64,000 nucleotides of DNA from Guptibacillus spartinae (GTDB lineage Bacteria > Bacillota > Bacilli > Bacillales > Guptibacillaceae): positions 62,001-126,000 of the forward strand of contig NZ_JAQQWU010000008.1 of the NCBI RefSeq assembly GCF_028610625.1. The letters are read 5' to 3'. Of this stretch, positions 15,940 to 24,561 are shown in pieces (positions within the stretch are counted from its first letter, which is position 1; every line of letters starts with the position of its first letter). The notes beneath the pieces are model-generated. The model was not told the DNA's origin, did not search any database, and saw nothing but the letters and a program-made list of their open reading frames with translations. A program made the translations under genes and the position numbers.

Positions 15940-17517
15940 TTATTCTTTTGGTTGATCGACTTGATTATCAACAGGATCGTCTGCCTTTTCTTCTTCTACT
16001 TCTTCCAATTCTTCTTCATATGCACTCGCAACTTCACTTTCATACATGTCCTCTTGCTTTGCTACATTTGCTGTTTTCTCCTCTTCTTCTTCGGTGTCAC
16101 CTTCTGAAGTAAAGGAATTGTGATGACCTCTAGAAACAAAACTCTCAAGCATGGCTTTTAAATCCATTCCAGTGGATTCTTTAAGGCTTGCCTGAAGTCC
16201 AGTCATTGTTTTTGTAACATTATCTGTAATCTGAGTGGTGCCCTTACCGCCACCCATATCGATGACTTTCATCTCGGAAATTTGAGACAATGGCTGAGCA
16301 ATTTCATGTGCATATTTCGGTAACATGTCAACAAGCATTTCAATAATCGCAGCATCGCCATATTTCTCCATAGCTTGAGCCATTAGTTCTTTCGCTTCCG
16401 CTTCTGCCCGTCCACGTTCGCGAATGACTTCTGCTTCAGCTAACCCTTTTTGCTTTTCAATTTCGGCTTTAGTTTGTCCATCGATGCGATCGCGTTCCGC
16501 TTCCGCTTCTGCCTTAGCTCGAATATCATAGGCATTCGAATCAGCCTGCGTTTTTCTTCGCTTTTGTTCTTCAAGTTCTAATTCGACTTGACGCTGTCGT
16601 TCAATATATTGAACCTGCATCTCTTCTTCTTTTACTTTCTGATTAAGTCTCGCTTGCTCAAGGTTATATGACTGCTCAGAACGAGCTCTTCCTTGTTCAA
16701 TTTCAGCTTTGTACTCTGCTTCCTTCACATCTTTGTCTTTTTGAGAACGGGCAATCTCAATCTGACGTCGTATTTCATCCTCTTCTGCTTCTTGATCCGT
16801 TTTTGCTTTGTGCATACGAGTCTCGCGTCTTGCATTTGCCTCAGCAATATCGGCGTCTTTTCTAGCTTCTGCAATTCGTGGACGTCCAAGAGCTTCTAAG
16901 TATCCGTTCTCTTCGTCATCATCCTTTAGTTCTTTTAGAGCAAAAGAAGTAATTTCAAATCCTAGATTTTTGAGGTCTTCTTCAGCAATATTTTTCACTT
17001 TTTTATTGACTGAATTAAAATCTTTGTAGATTTCATCGACAGTAAGCGATGATATGATGGCGCGAAGGTGTCCTTCCAGAACTTCTTTTAGTTCACGCTC
17101 TTTCTCTTTTTGTGGTTTGCCTAGAAATTTCTCTGCATAATTTGCCACAATTTCTAGCTTACTTCCTATGCTGATTTCTGCTACACTTGTTGCTCGAATT
17201 GGAACACCTTCTGATGTGTAGGCTTTTGGAGAGGCAATTTCTAATTGAAATGAGGTAAGATCGATCGGCGTACTTGTTTGAAACAATTTCAACCGAATAC
17301 CGCCACCACGGACAATCTTCATACTACGACCATTGTCATCGACGAAAATACGGTTATCTTTTTCTGCGTCTCCTAGCTTTGGTCCTGTGATAATTAATGC
17401 CTGATTAGAGGAGGCGGTTTTATAGCGCCTTTTGAAAATGAAAAATCCGATTCCTCCTGCTACAAGTAGTAAAAACAAAATAATACCGGAAATAATTAAT
17501 CCGATAAATTCCATCAT
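15940..17517 (-). CDS. floT: Flotillin-like SPFH protein
   Basis: The 525-residue flotillin organises functional membrane microdomains. One N-terminal hydrophobic segment (about residues 5-27) is followed by the SPFH domain (about 40-230), then a long charged coiled coil rich in Ala-Glu repeats (about 230-390; RGRAEAEAKELMAQAMEKYG). The tail after about residue 465 is very acidic (TEEEEE, EEELEEVEEE). It is close in size to B. subtilis FloT/YuaG (about 509). In B. subtilis an NfeD-type partner (YuaF) is adjacent; none is seen here. The acidic tail is longer than I would expect and could reflect halotolerance. Confidence 0.9.
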   Translation of the reverse strand: MMEFIGLIISGIILFLLLVAGGIGFFIFKRRYKTASSNQALIITGPKLGDAEKDNRIFVDDNGRSMKIVRGGGIRLKLFQTSTPIDLTSFQLEIASPKAYTSEGVPIRATSVAEISIGSKLEIVANYAEKFLGKPQKEKERELKEVLEGHLRAIISSLTVDEIYKDFNSVNKKVKNIAEEDLKNLGFEITSFALKELKDDDEENGYLEALGRPRIAEARKDADIAEANARRETRMHKAKTDQEAEEDEIRRQIEIARSQKDKDVKEAEYKAEIEQGRARSEQSYNLEQARLNQKVKEEEMQVQYIERQRQVELELEEQKRRKTQADSNAYDIRAKAEAEAERDRIDGQTKAEIEKQKGLAEAEVIRERGRAEAEAKELMAQAMEKYGDAAIIEMLVDMLPKYAHEIAQPLSQISEMKVIDMGGGKGTTQITDNVTKTMTGLQASLKESTGMDLKAMLESFVSRGHHNSFTSEGDTEEEEEKTANVAKQEDMYESEVASAYEEELEEVEEEKADDPVDNQVDQPKE

Positions 17518-17615
17518 TTGTTAATCATCCTTTCCCATTAGTGATAACTATGTAACTGCCTTCCTCTACTTCTACGATTTGGAATAAATTAAGTTTCAGA
17601 ATTCATAGAATTCAT

Positions 17616-17643
17616 TAAAAAAACGAACCTCTTGAGGTTCGTC
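17616..17643 (-). terminator. Terminator of the acyl-CoA dehydrogenase/MaoC operon
   Basis: On the minus strand, ACGAACCTC-AAG-AGGTTCGT is followed by seven T residues. It lies about 18 bases past the MaoC stop codon. Confidence 0.9.
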
Positions 17644-17660
17644 TAAACAGGAGCGCAAAT

Positions 17661-18059
17661 CTAATATCTTTTTAAAATGGCTGACCCCTTAACGACGGAT
17701 TCGTTTTTTTGATTAACCGCAGCTACATCAAAATGATATCGGTCGTTTTGGATTGAAACGAGAGAAGCTTTAAGAGTAAGCACATCACCTAAAAAGACCA
17801 TTCCTTTAAATGCAACAGAATAATCTTCGAGAAAGACCTCTTCATAATAAGGCGTAAACAATTTTGCTAAGTTACCCATTGTCCACATTCCGTGTGCAAT
17901 GATCCCTGGTAGTCCTGCCTTTGAAGCTTCTTCATCAATCGTATGAATGGGATTGAAGTCTCCTGATGCACCTGCATATTTAATGAGATCTAACCTAGAA
18001 ACCGGAGGAAGCGTTACCTCTATAGGTGTACCTACACTGAATTCTTTAACGATATTCAA
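17661..18059 (-). CDS. MaoC-like (R)-hydratase/dehydratase
   Basis: A single hotdog protein of 132 residues. The catalytic hydratase-2 motif is intact: DFNPIHTIDEEASKAGLPGIIAHGMW supplies the Asp and His used to hydrate enoyl-CoA with R stereochemistry. Its start overlaps the stop of the preceding FAS1-like dehydratase gene by four bases (ATGA), indicating translational coupling and probably a heteromer in which this subunit carries the active site. Together with the acyl-CoA dehydrogenase upstream it makes a compact oxidation/hydration module. The substrate is not evident. Confidence 0.87.
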   Translation of the reverse strand: MNIVKEFSVGTPIEVTLPPVSRLDLIKYAGASGDFNPIHTIDEEASKAGLPGIIAHGMWTMGNLAKLFTPYYEEVFLEDYSVAFKGMVFLGDVLTLKASLVSIQNDRYHFDVAAVNQKNESVVKGSAILKRY

Positions 18060-18505
18060 GAACTCATCCCCTCTCTCACAGCTTCAGTAATAATGACGAC
18101 TTGTTCTTCTGTAAAAATAAGTTTTCCTTCAGGCTCTTCTCCATACCGTTTTAATATAAGAAAGCCGAGTAAACCGCTTTTTCCATTTCGTTCGTAATAA
18201 TCTTCAAGCGAAGTAGAGCACATGACAGTTTCCCCCACCAACAGCGGACGTTCATAGTGGAATGATTGCTTTCCGTGAATCAACCCAACATTTGGCAAAT
18301 GAAAGCCTTGAATTTCACCATAATCAAACACCCGGGGATATGTAGGAGGCGCAATATTACATCCATACTTTGAGCGTTTTCCCACTGACTCATCAAGATA
18401 AATCGGTGATTCATCTCCAATCGCTTTTGAGAACGCTTTCAACGAACCGCGTTCCACGATATTCTTTACAGGAGTTGATCGTGTACCCATAAGTGATTCA
18501 AACAT
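18056..18505 (-). CDS. MaoC N-terminal-like / FAS1-type dehydratase subunit
   Basis: A 149-residue hotdog protein of the FAS1-like dehydratase family (GDESPIYLDESVGKRSKYGCNIAPPTYPRVF). It lacks the D-x-x-x-H catalytic motif of its neighbour, which matches known heterodimeric hydratases with one catalytic and one structural hotdog subunit. I use ATG 18505, which has GGAGG six bases upstream; a GTG two codons earlier is less well placed. The gene lies 10 bases after the acyl-CoA dehydrogenase stop. Confidence 0.83.
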   Translation of the reverse strand: MFESLMGTRSTPVKNIVERGSLKAFSKAIGDESPIYLDESVGKRSKYGCNIAPPTYPRVFDYGEIQGFHLPNVGLIHGKQSFHYERPLLVGETVMCSTSLEDYYERNGKSGLLGFLILKRYGEEPEGKLIFTEEQVVIITEAVREGMSS

Positions 18506-18515
18506 AAGCACCCTC

Positions 18516-19691
18516 CTAAGCGTATTGTCCTACTTTCACATGTCCCTTCAAGAGGTTACGAGCAATAATTAAGCGTTGAATTTCGTCTGTCCCATCATAA
18601 ATCCTCCAAAGGCGAGCTTCACGGTACCACCGTTCGATTGGTAACTCTTTTGTATAGCCCATTCCTCCATGAATTTGCAGAACACGGTCAACAACACGAT
18701 TGCCCATATTTGAGCCATATAGCTTAGCCATAGAAGCAAGCTGTCGATTGTCCTTTCCTTCATCGAGCGTATAAGCAGCGTTTAAAACGAGCCATTTAGC
18801 AGCTTCAATCTCAACAGCAGAATCTGCGATTTGCCATTGAATGGCCTGACGTTCTGCGATCGGTTTGCCAAACGTTTCTCTTTCATTGGCGTAGTCAATT
18901 GCCATTTTAAGCAAGCGTTCACTAGCACCGACAGCAGTTGCACCAACAATCCAACGAGCGAAACCAATCCATTCAAGACCGAGGTTATATCCGCCATCCA
19001 CTTCACCTAATATATTTTCATGCGGTACCCGAACATTATCAAAAACTAAACCAGCCGGACCCCATTCCCCCATTGTGTGAATATATTCTGACTTCCAACC
19101 CATCTCGCGGTCTGCGATAAAGCACGTAACACCGTCTCTACCCGTTGCGGCATGCTTTTCCTTATCAGTAATGGCTATGACCATCACGAAATCAGCTTCA
19201 TTTCCTCCCGTAATAAACGTTTTCTCCCCGTTAAGAATCCAATCATCCCCATCTCGAACCGCGGTCATCTTAATATTACGAGTATCTGATCCAGCGCCAG
19301 GCTCAGTCATGGCAAAACAGGATTTCTTCTCCCCGTTAATCGTTGGTAGTAGATACTTTTCTTTTTGTTCTTCATTTGCGTAATAAAGGATATTATCAGC
19401 TGATCCACCAAAGCGGAACGGTACAAAGGTTTTAGAAACTTCCATCATGACAATCGCAAGCATCATTTGGCCGAGATCTGCACCACCATATTCTTCTGGT
19501 GTATTAATTCCCCAAAAGCCGGCTTTTTTTGCTTTTTGCTGAAGCTCATCCATCTTTTCGGCAGAAATACCTGGTTTTCCTGCACGTTCATTGCGAAGCA
19601 CATCATTTTCTAACGGAATTAATTGGTTCTCTACAAATTTCCGGATTGTTTTTTGCACCATCACTTGTTCGTCTGTTAATCGTAAATCCAT
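18516..19691 (-). CDS. Acyl-CoA dehydrogenase (MaoC operon)
   Basis: The 391-residue ACAD has FAMTEPGAGSDTRNIKMTA, NGEKTFITGG, ERETFGKPIAERQAIQWQIAD, HGGMGYTKELPIERWYR and IYDGTDEIQ near the C terminus. The usual catalytic Glu position reads Asp (YDGTDEIQ instead of YEGTSEIQ), a substitution seen in a subgroup of ACADs linked to longer or unusual acyl chains, so the catalytic base needs checking. It is first in a three-gene operon with two MaoC-type hotdog proteins, and a TetR-type palindrome overlies its promoter. ATG with AAGGAG upstream. Confidence 0.9.
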   Translation of the reverse strand: MDLRLTDEQVMVQKTIRKFVENQLIPLENDVLRNERAGKPGISAEKMDELQQKAKKAGFWGINTPEEYGGADLGQMMLAIVMMEVSKTFVPFRFGGSADNILYYANEEQKEKYLLPTINGEKKSCFAMTEPGAGSDTRNIKMTAVRDGDDWILNGEKTFITGGNEADFVMVIAITDKEKHAATGRDGVTCFIADREMGWKSEYIHTMGEWGPAGLVFDNVRVPHENILGEVDGGYNLGLEWIGFARWIVGATAVGASERLLKMAIDYANERETFGKPIAERQAIQWQIADSAVEIEAAKWLVLNAAYTLDEGKDNRQLASMAKLYGSNMGNRVVDRVLQIHGGMGYTKELPIERWYREARLWRIYDGTDEIQRLIIARNLLKGHVKVGQYA

Positions 19692-19714
19692 GGGTAATCT
19701 CTCCTTGTAAATTT

Positions 19715-19748
19715 ATTATAAAAAATCACACTTACTGACCGGTTAGTA
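19715..19748 (-). promoter_or_regulatory. Promoter -10 and TetR-type operator for the MaoC operon
   Basis: A perfect minus-strand TATAAT lies at 19715-19720. At 19733-19748 lies TACTGACCGGTTAGTA, a 16-mer palindromic at 14 of 16 positions. It sits where the -35 should be, and no good -35 hexamer is seen. Sites of this ACCGGT-centred form are typical of TetR-family repressors of fatty-acid genes. No TetR gene is present in the window. Confidence 0.6.
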
Positions 19749-19890
19749 TCTTGTTTCGACAAATTGGTTTCACTTCCTTCTTCTTCCTGAAGAATTTAAG
19801 ATTATTTCTTAAAAGGCGATGTTAATGAATGGTGTTAATTGTTGAATGCCCCAACCATGTAATCAACAATATTAGCTAACATAGCCTCAT

Positions 19891-19926
19891 AAAAAAGAGA
19901 AAGAGCCACGAATGTGACCCTTTTTT
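19891..19926 (-). terminator. Terminator of the CAP-domain lipoprotein gene
   Basis: The minus strand has GGGTCAC-ATTC-GTGGCTC (seven pairs, two of them G-U), followed by TTTCTCTTTTTT. It lies just after the stop codon. Confidence 0.7.
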
Positions 19927-19934
19927 CCTCTTCG

Positions 19935-20756
19935 TTATTTTCCAATAAACATTTGTGTCCAATAATGTCCATCTTGCGCAAGACCAACTCCGATATGAGT
20001 AAAACTGCTATTCATAATGTTTTTGCGATGACCTTCACTCTTCATCCATGCATCAACTACAGCTTCAGGAGTTTGTTGACCTTGAGCGATATTTTCACCA
20101 GCTGTATTAAAGTCAACTCCGAAATCCCTCATCATGTCAAATGGAGAACCGTAAGTTGGACTTGTATGAGAAAAATAATTTTTTTGCTGCATGTCGCGTG
20201 ATTTTTCCTGAGCGACATCGCTTAAGGATGGCATCGCTTTTAATGGCGATAGACCTTGCTTTTTACGTTCAGCGTTCGTTAAATCAATCACCTGCTGAAC
20301 TTCTTTCGTTATTTCACCTGATGGTTCTGAAGTAGGTGATTTTTCTTTGTTAGCATCTCCTTGTTTAGGAGCAGCGTTTTCATTCGGCTGAGCTTGACCA
20401 GTATTTTGATCTGGCCTCATTTTTTGTTGACGTTGTTGTTCTTCTTTTCCTCCAATGCCATATTGTTCAGGGAAACCTTCTGGTAAATATTCACGCGGAT
20501 CTACCCCTGGAAGAACTTCGTTAAATTCAAATTGGCCGTCTTGAACCATTTCTCCATGAGGAAATTTTACACTTGGCGTCTCTGTACTATAGGAGTTAGG
20601 ATCGATTGTTAATTGACCACTGTTAATACGCTGAATTCCCTCTGTAGGCGCGCTTGTTTTGTTTATATTTAACGCTTCTTCATCGTTATTATTTGCATTA
20701 CATGCTCCGAGAAGCAGTAACCCTGGTAATAATAAAGGCATGATTTTTTTGTACAT
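19935..20756 (-). CDS. CAP/SCP-domain lipoprotein (YkwD-like)
   Basis: The 273-residue exported protein begins MYKKIMPLLLPGLLLLGAC, a lipoprotein signal with lipobox LGAC. A low-complexity Gln/Asn/Pro linker follows (about residues 95-145). The C-terminal CAP domain (about 150-273) has VIDLTNAERKKQGLSPLKAM, NYFSHTSPTYGSPFDMM, AGENIAQGQQTPEAVVDAWMKSEGHRKNIM and the final HIGVGLAQDGHYWTQMFI. The CAP-cavity residues (His in FSHTSP, Glu in AGENIA, His in SEGHR) are conserved. Role unknown; Bacillus homologues are surface or spore-associated. Strong ribosome site AAAGGAGG. Confidence 0.88.
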   Translation of the reverse strand: MYKKIMPLLLPGLLLLGACNANNNDEEALNINKTSAPTEGIQRINSGQLTIDPNSYSTETPSVKFPHGEMVQDGQFEFNEVLPGVDPREYLPEGFPEQYGIGGKEEQQRQQKMRPDQNTGQAQPNENAAPKQGDANKEKSPTSEPSGEITKEVQQVIDLTNAERKKQGLSPLKAMPSLSDVAQEKSRDMQQKNYFSHTSPTYGSPFDMMRDFGVDFNTAGENIAQGQQTPEAVVDAWMKSEGHRKNIMNSSFTHIGVGLAQDGHYWTQMFIGK

Positions 20757-20861
20757 CTGTTGCCCTCCTTTAGTTAATTTTGTTACTATCTTAGTTTTTC
20801 TAAAGAAGGGAAAAGTATATGTGGTAAATAGCGAGAATCGAACAGATTGTTTACAGAAAAA

Positions 20862-20885
20862 ATAACCCTCTCATGAGAGGGTTAT
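20862..20885 (-). terminator. Terminator of ppc
   Basis: A perfect palindrome, ATAACCCTCTC and its complement around AT, is followed on the minus strand by TTTTTT. It lies 8 bases beyond the PEP carboxylase stop. Confidence 0.93.
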
Positions 20886-20892
20886 TGGAATA

Positions 20893-23643
20893 TCAGCCTG
20901 TATTTCTAAGTCCAGCGGCAATACCGTTTATGGTTAGCAGGATTTCCTTCAATAATTCTTCGTCCTCGCTCCCTTGTGATCGATACGTTGAGATTAGTTC
21001 AACTTGAAGCGAACTTAATGGATCAACATATGGGTTACGTAAGCGGATGGAATCTTTAATATTAGGGGTACCATCTAGAAGTTCTTCTTGACCTGTAATG
21101 GTTAAAATGACTTCTTTTGTACGATGGTATTCCTCGACAATCTTACCAAAAATTCGAGTTGCAAGCTGTTCATCATCAATCAGAGACATATATTTCTCCG
21201 CTGTTGCGAGATCTGCTTTCATTAAGCCCATTTGTAAGTTATCAATAAGTGAAGCGAAAAATGGCCAGTCTTGATACATTTCTTTTAGATTCTTTAATCC
21301 TTCTTCTGTGGTAGCAAGTTTCGTTAAACCAATTCCTGAAGCATACCATGCTGGCATAAGTTGACGACTTTGGGTCCATGCAAATACCCATGGAATTGCA
21401 CGCAGATCATCGAAGTGATCTGTTCCTTTTCTGCTCATTGGCCGTGAACCAATGTTTAACGCGCCAAGTTCTGGTAGTGGTGTTCCTTGTTTAAAGTAAG
21501 CAAGGAATCCGTCATCTTCAAACACAAGTGACTGATAAGACTTAAGTGAAACTGATGACATTTCCTCCATCATTTTATGCCATTTTTCTTGACGCTGATC
21601 TTTTTCAATACCGGAAACCGCAGAAGTAAGTAACGTCGTAGTAGCTTGTTCTAAACTTCGATAGGCGATATCGTAAAGCAAATAGCGAGAAGAAAGCACT
21701 TCACCTTGCTCTGTAATCTTCACCCCGGCTGTATAGGTTTCTGGAGGTTGTGACAAAAGACTTCTGCGAAGTGGGCCACCACCTCGACCGAGTGCACCTC
21801 CACGTCCATGAAAGAATTTAAGACGAAGGTTACGGTCAGATGCTATGCTGCTAATTTCTTGTTGTGCCTGATAAAGCTTCCAGTTCGCTGTCAGTGTACC
21901 TCCATCCTTACTACCATCAGAGTACCCAAGCATAATTTCCTGACGATTGCCAACTTCGGCTAAGTGGTTTTTATAAACAGGAAGATCAAAAAGCTTCTTC
22001 ATAATGGAAGGTCCAGCTTTAAGATCATCGATGGTTTCGAGAAGAGGCGCAATATTTAAATCGCTCTCGACACTTCCATCTGCATGTAGTCGGTAAATGT
22101 TCGCTTCTTTCGCAAGAACGAGTACCTCTAAAAGATCACTTGCCGAACGGGTCATACTGATCAAGTATACAGAAATTGATTTTGTGCCGAATTCTTGATG
22201 AGCTTTTTTTATCATTGTAAAAATATCAATGATTTTCCGTGTTTTTTCAGAGTAGTCCTCATAAGTCGATAAAACAGGACGTGGATCCTCTAAAATACTA
22301 GTAAGTAGCTGAACTTTTTCTTCTTCCTCAAGTGCTGCATAATCATTTGCCATATTGACGCGGCTTAAAATTTCTGCGATTGCTCCCTCGTGTTCACCAC
22401 TATGGTTTCGAACATCTAACGTAGCGAGATGAAATCCGAAAAGGGATGCTTGTCGAATGAGTTTATTTAGTTCAGAAAAATGAGCACCTTCTGGAAAATG
22501 TTGACGTAAACTATTGCTAATAAGTTTTAAATCTGCGATAAATTGTTCCGTATTTTTGTATCCGTTCTCACGGTTCACTTGAGTTAGCTTTTCTAATACA
22601 TATGCCAATTTAACACGATAAGCCTCGTGAGGAACGCCCCATTCTTTTACGTTTGGAAGTTGACGTTTATCTTCCTCAATGGACTCCATCAACTCACTAC
22701 AGATAGAAATGCGGTTTGTGGATTGACTTAACTGTCTCATTAAATTTTTCACTGATTCTTTATATTTTGAAATGACCACTTCTCTCTGACGTTTGAGTGT
22801 ACTCCAAGTAACCTCTGGAGTTACAAATGGATTTCCGTCACGGTCTCCGCCGATCCAAGAGCCAAATTTTAATATATTCGGCACTTCCCATTTGGCGTCA
22901 GGATAATGTTCTTGCAGACACTCTTCTAACTCCTGATGGATTTGAGGTAACACTTCAAATAAGGTTTCTTCAAAATAAAATAACCCCATGTTCACTTCAT
23001 CCATAACGGAAGGCTTTTTATGGCGCAATTCATCTGTTTGCCAGAGGATGGTAATTTCATTAAGTAGATCCGCGCGTAGTGCTTTTTGTTCTCGCTTTGT
23101 TAATAGCGGATTATCTAATTGTTGTAATGATTTCGCAATACGTTTATGAATTTCTAGTACTGAGCGTCTGGTTGCCTCAGTTGGATGCGCGGTTAAAATC
23201 AGTTCAAGTGAGAGAGCGGACAATGTATCTTCAATCAGCTCACCTGGAACATTATTCTTCTTAAGTAAAGAAATTGCATGCGGAATTGAACCTGGCTGAG
23301 ATTGCTCTTCTTCTAGCATTTGATAATCTCTCCGTCTTCTTATACGGTGATTTTGCTCCGCAATATTGACGAGATGAAAATAGAGAGCAAAAGCACGAAT
23401 AACTTGTTTTCTCATTGGAGGCTGAAGCGTCTGAATGGTCTCTTTTAACTGTTGAGATGTTTCGAGGTCAGCTTCTGTTCTCAGAGATTTCGTTTTCTCA
23501 CGAATTGATTCAACCATTTCAAGTAGTTCTTTGCCGCCATGCTGCACTAAAACGTCACCGAGAAGGCTTCCTAGCATGTTAATGTCACGCCTTAGGGCAA
23601 CGTGGTGACTTTGTTGTGTTGAATGTGCCGTATCAATTGTCAT
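20893..23643 (-). CDS. ppc: Phosphoenolpyruvate carboxylase
   Basis: This 916-residue anaplerotic enzyme adds bicarbonate to PEP to make oxaloacetate. Hallmarks are LTAHPTEATRRSVL with the catalytic His, GSWIGGDRDGNPFVT, MLGYSDGSKDGG, the glycine-rich loop FHGRGGALGRGGGP and the C-terminal GLRNTG, a variant of the usual QNTG. Full length. B. subtilis relies on pyruvate carboxylase and lacks this gene, whereas several halophilic and alkaliphilic bacilli have it, so it may speak to carbon or bicarbonate use. The ribosome site is modest (AAAGG, 11 bases from ATG). Confidence 0.95.
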   Translation of the reverse strand: MTIDTAHSTQQSHHVALRRDINMLGSLLGDVLVQHGGKELLEMVESIREKTKSLRTEADLETSQQLKETIQTLQPPMRKQVIRAFALYFHLVNIAEQNHRIRRRRDYQMLEEEQSQPGSIPHAISLLKKNNVPGELIEDTLSALSLELILTAHPTEATRRSVLEIHKRIAKSLQQLDNPLLTKREQKALRADLLNEITILWQTDELRHKKPSVMDEVNMGLFYFEETLFEVLPQIHQELEECLQEHYPDAKWEVPNILKFGSWIGGDRDGNPFVTPEVTWSTLKRQREVVISKYKESVKNLMRQLSQSTNRISICSELMESIEEDKRQLPNVKEWGVPHEAYRVKLAYVLEKLTQVNRENGYKNTEQFIADLKLISNSLRQHFPEGAHFSELNKLIRQASLFGFHLATLDVRNHSGEHEGAIAEILSRVNMANDYAALEEEEKVQLLTSILEDPRPVLSTYEDYSEKTRKIIDIFTMIKKAHQEFGTKSISVYLISMTRSASDLLEVLVLAKEANIYRLHADGSVESDLNIAPLLETIDDLKAGPSIMKKLFDLPVYKNHLAEVGNRQEIMLGYSDGSKDGGTLTANWKLYQAQQEISSIASDRNLRLKFFHGRGGALGRGGGPLRRSLLSQPPETYTAGVKITEQGEVLSSRYLLYDIAYRSLEQATTTLLTSAVSGIEKDQRQEKWHKMMEEMSSVSLKSYQSLVFEDDGFLAYFKQGTPLPELGALNIGSRPMSRKGTDHFDDLRAIPWVFAWTQSRQLMPAWYASGIGLTKLATTEEGLKNLKEMYQDWPFFASLIDNLQMGLMKADLATAEKYMSLIDDEQLATRIFGKIVEEYHRTKEVILTITGQEELLDGTPNIKDSIRLRNPYVDPLSSLQVELISTYRSQGSEDEELLKEILLTINGIAAGLRNTG

Positions 23644-23704
23644 GTCCGATCAACCTTTCTTCTAATAACTTAATACCAAATATTAAAAATATTTCAATAA
23701 ACTT

Positions 23705-23734
23705 ATTATAAACAAGAAATTTTATTCTTGTCAT
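23705..23734 (-). promoter_or_regulatory. ppc promoter with inverted repeat in the spacer
   Basis: The minus strand has ATGACA (23729-23734), an 18-base spacer and TATAAT (23705-23710). The spacer and adjoining -35 bases contain the inverted repeat ACAAGAA-N6-TTCTTGT (23712-23731), which would allow a repressor to block the promoter. Confidence 0.55.
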
Positions 23735-23792
23735 CTTTTATGACACCTGATTTCCATGTAAAAGTAAGCTACTTGTACTGAAAAGACAACAA

Positions 23793-23806
23793 TGTAAACG
23801 CATTCA
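23793..23806. promoter_or_regulatory. Possible CcpA (cre) site upstream of ppc
   Basis: TGTAAACGCATTCA fits the relaxed catabolite-responsive element (TG-N-AA-N-CG-N-W-N-N-CA), with one departure from the strict consensus. It lies about 60 bases upstream of the predicted -35, a position that would suit activation more than repression. Confidence 0.4.
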
Positions 23807-23835
23807 AATGTTTTTTTATTTTTTTGTATTTTCAT

Positions 23836-23863
23836 GAAAAAATCCGCAAAACTATGCGGATTT
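23836..23863 (-). terminator. Terminator of ktrDC
   Basis: Minus strand AAATCCGCA-TAGTTT-TGCGGATTT followed by TTTC. It lies 24 bases after the ktrC stop. Confidence 0.88.
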
Positions 23864-23886
23864 CCATTTCCTATTGAGTTACTTAT

Positions 23887-24546
23887 TCAGATTGAAAATT
23901 TGTGTTTAAAGCGCTCGATTTTTTTGTTTTCTCCAACCATTAAGATGACATCCCCTTTTTGGAAAGCGACTTCTGCATAGCGACTCAAAATAGGGGCTTC
24001 CTTCCGCAAGATTAGGGAGACATTCAGCTCATATTTTTTAGAAAAATCGAGTTCGAAAAGCGTTTTTCCGACCAGTTCTTCTGGGACCTCGACTTCAATT
24101 GCTGAGACGTTTTTGGTGATTTCGATATACTCAAGTACGTTTGGCATCATGATTTGTTTAGCTACTTTCATCCCTGCTTCTTCTTCAGGATAAATGACCT
24201 GATCTGCTCCTAAGTTAGATAAAATTTCCCCAATTTCACGACTAACAGCTTTTGTAATAATTTTTTTTGCCTTTCGATCACGCAGTCGGTTCGTAATTAA
24301 GATGGCTGAATAGGCGTCCGTACCAATTGCGACAAAAACGGCGTCATATTGCTCAACGTTTAAATCATCCATCACGCGGTTTTCACGTAAATCTCCCACA
24401 ATGGAATGAGTCGTATAATCGTCAATATCTTCTAATGGGCCTTCATCTTTATCACATACGACAACATCACATTTTTGCTCATATAGCTCCCGGATGATGC
24501 CTTTTGCAAACCTTCCTGCACCGATTACTAAAAATTGCTTACGCAT
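23887..24546 (-). CDS. ktrC: Potassium uptake regulatory subunit KtrC
   Basis: A cytoplasmic RCK protein of 219 residues that gates the KtrD potassium channel-transporter. The N-terminal RCK_N Rossmann domain has GAGRFAKGIIREL (about residues 8-20), an acidic end to the second strand (VVCDKDEG) and VAIGTDAYSAILITNRLRD. The RCK_C domain follows (about 135-219), the site where c-di-AMP binds in studied homologues. Length matches B. subtilis KtrC (about 221). It follows ktrD by 15 bases. Confidence 0.93.
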   Translation of the reverse strand: MRKQFLVIGAGRFAKGIIRELYEQKCDVVVCDKDEGPLEDIDDYTTHSIVGDLRENRVMDDLNVEQYDAVFVAIGTDAYSAILITNRLRDRKAKKIITKAVSREIGEILSNLGADQVIYPEEEAGMKVAKQIMMPNVLEYIEITKNVSAIEVEVPEELVGKTLFELDFSKKYELNVSLILRKEAPILSRYAEVAFQKGDVILMVGENKKIERFKHKFSI

Positions 24547-24561
24547 CGTTCCTCACTCCTT

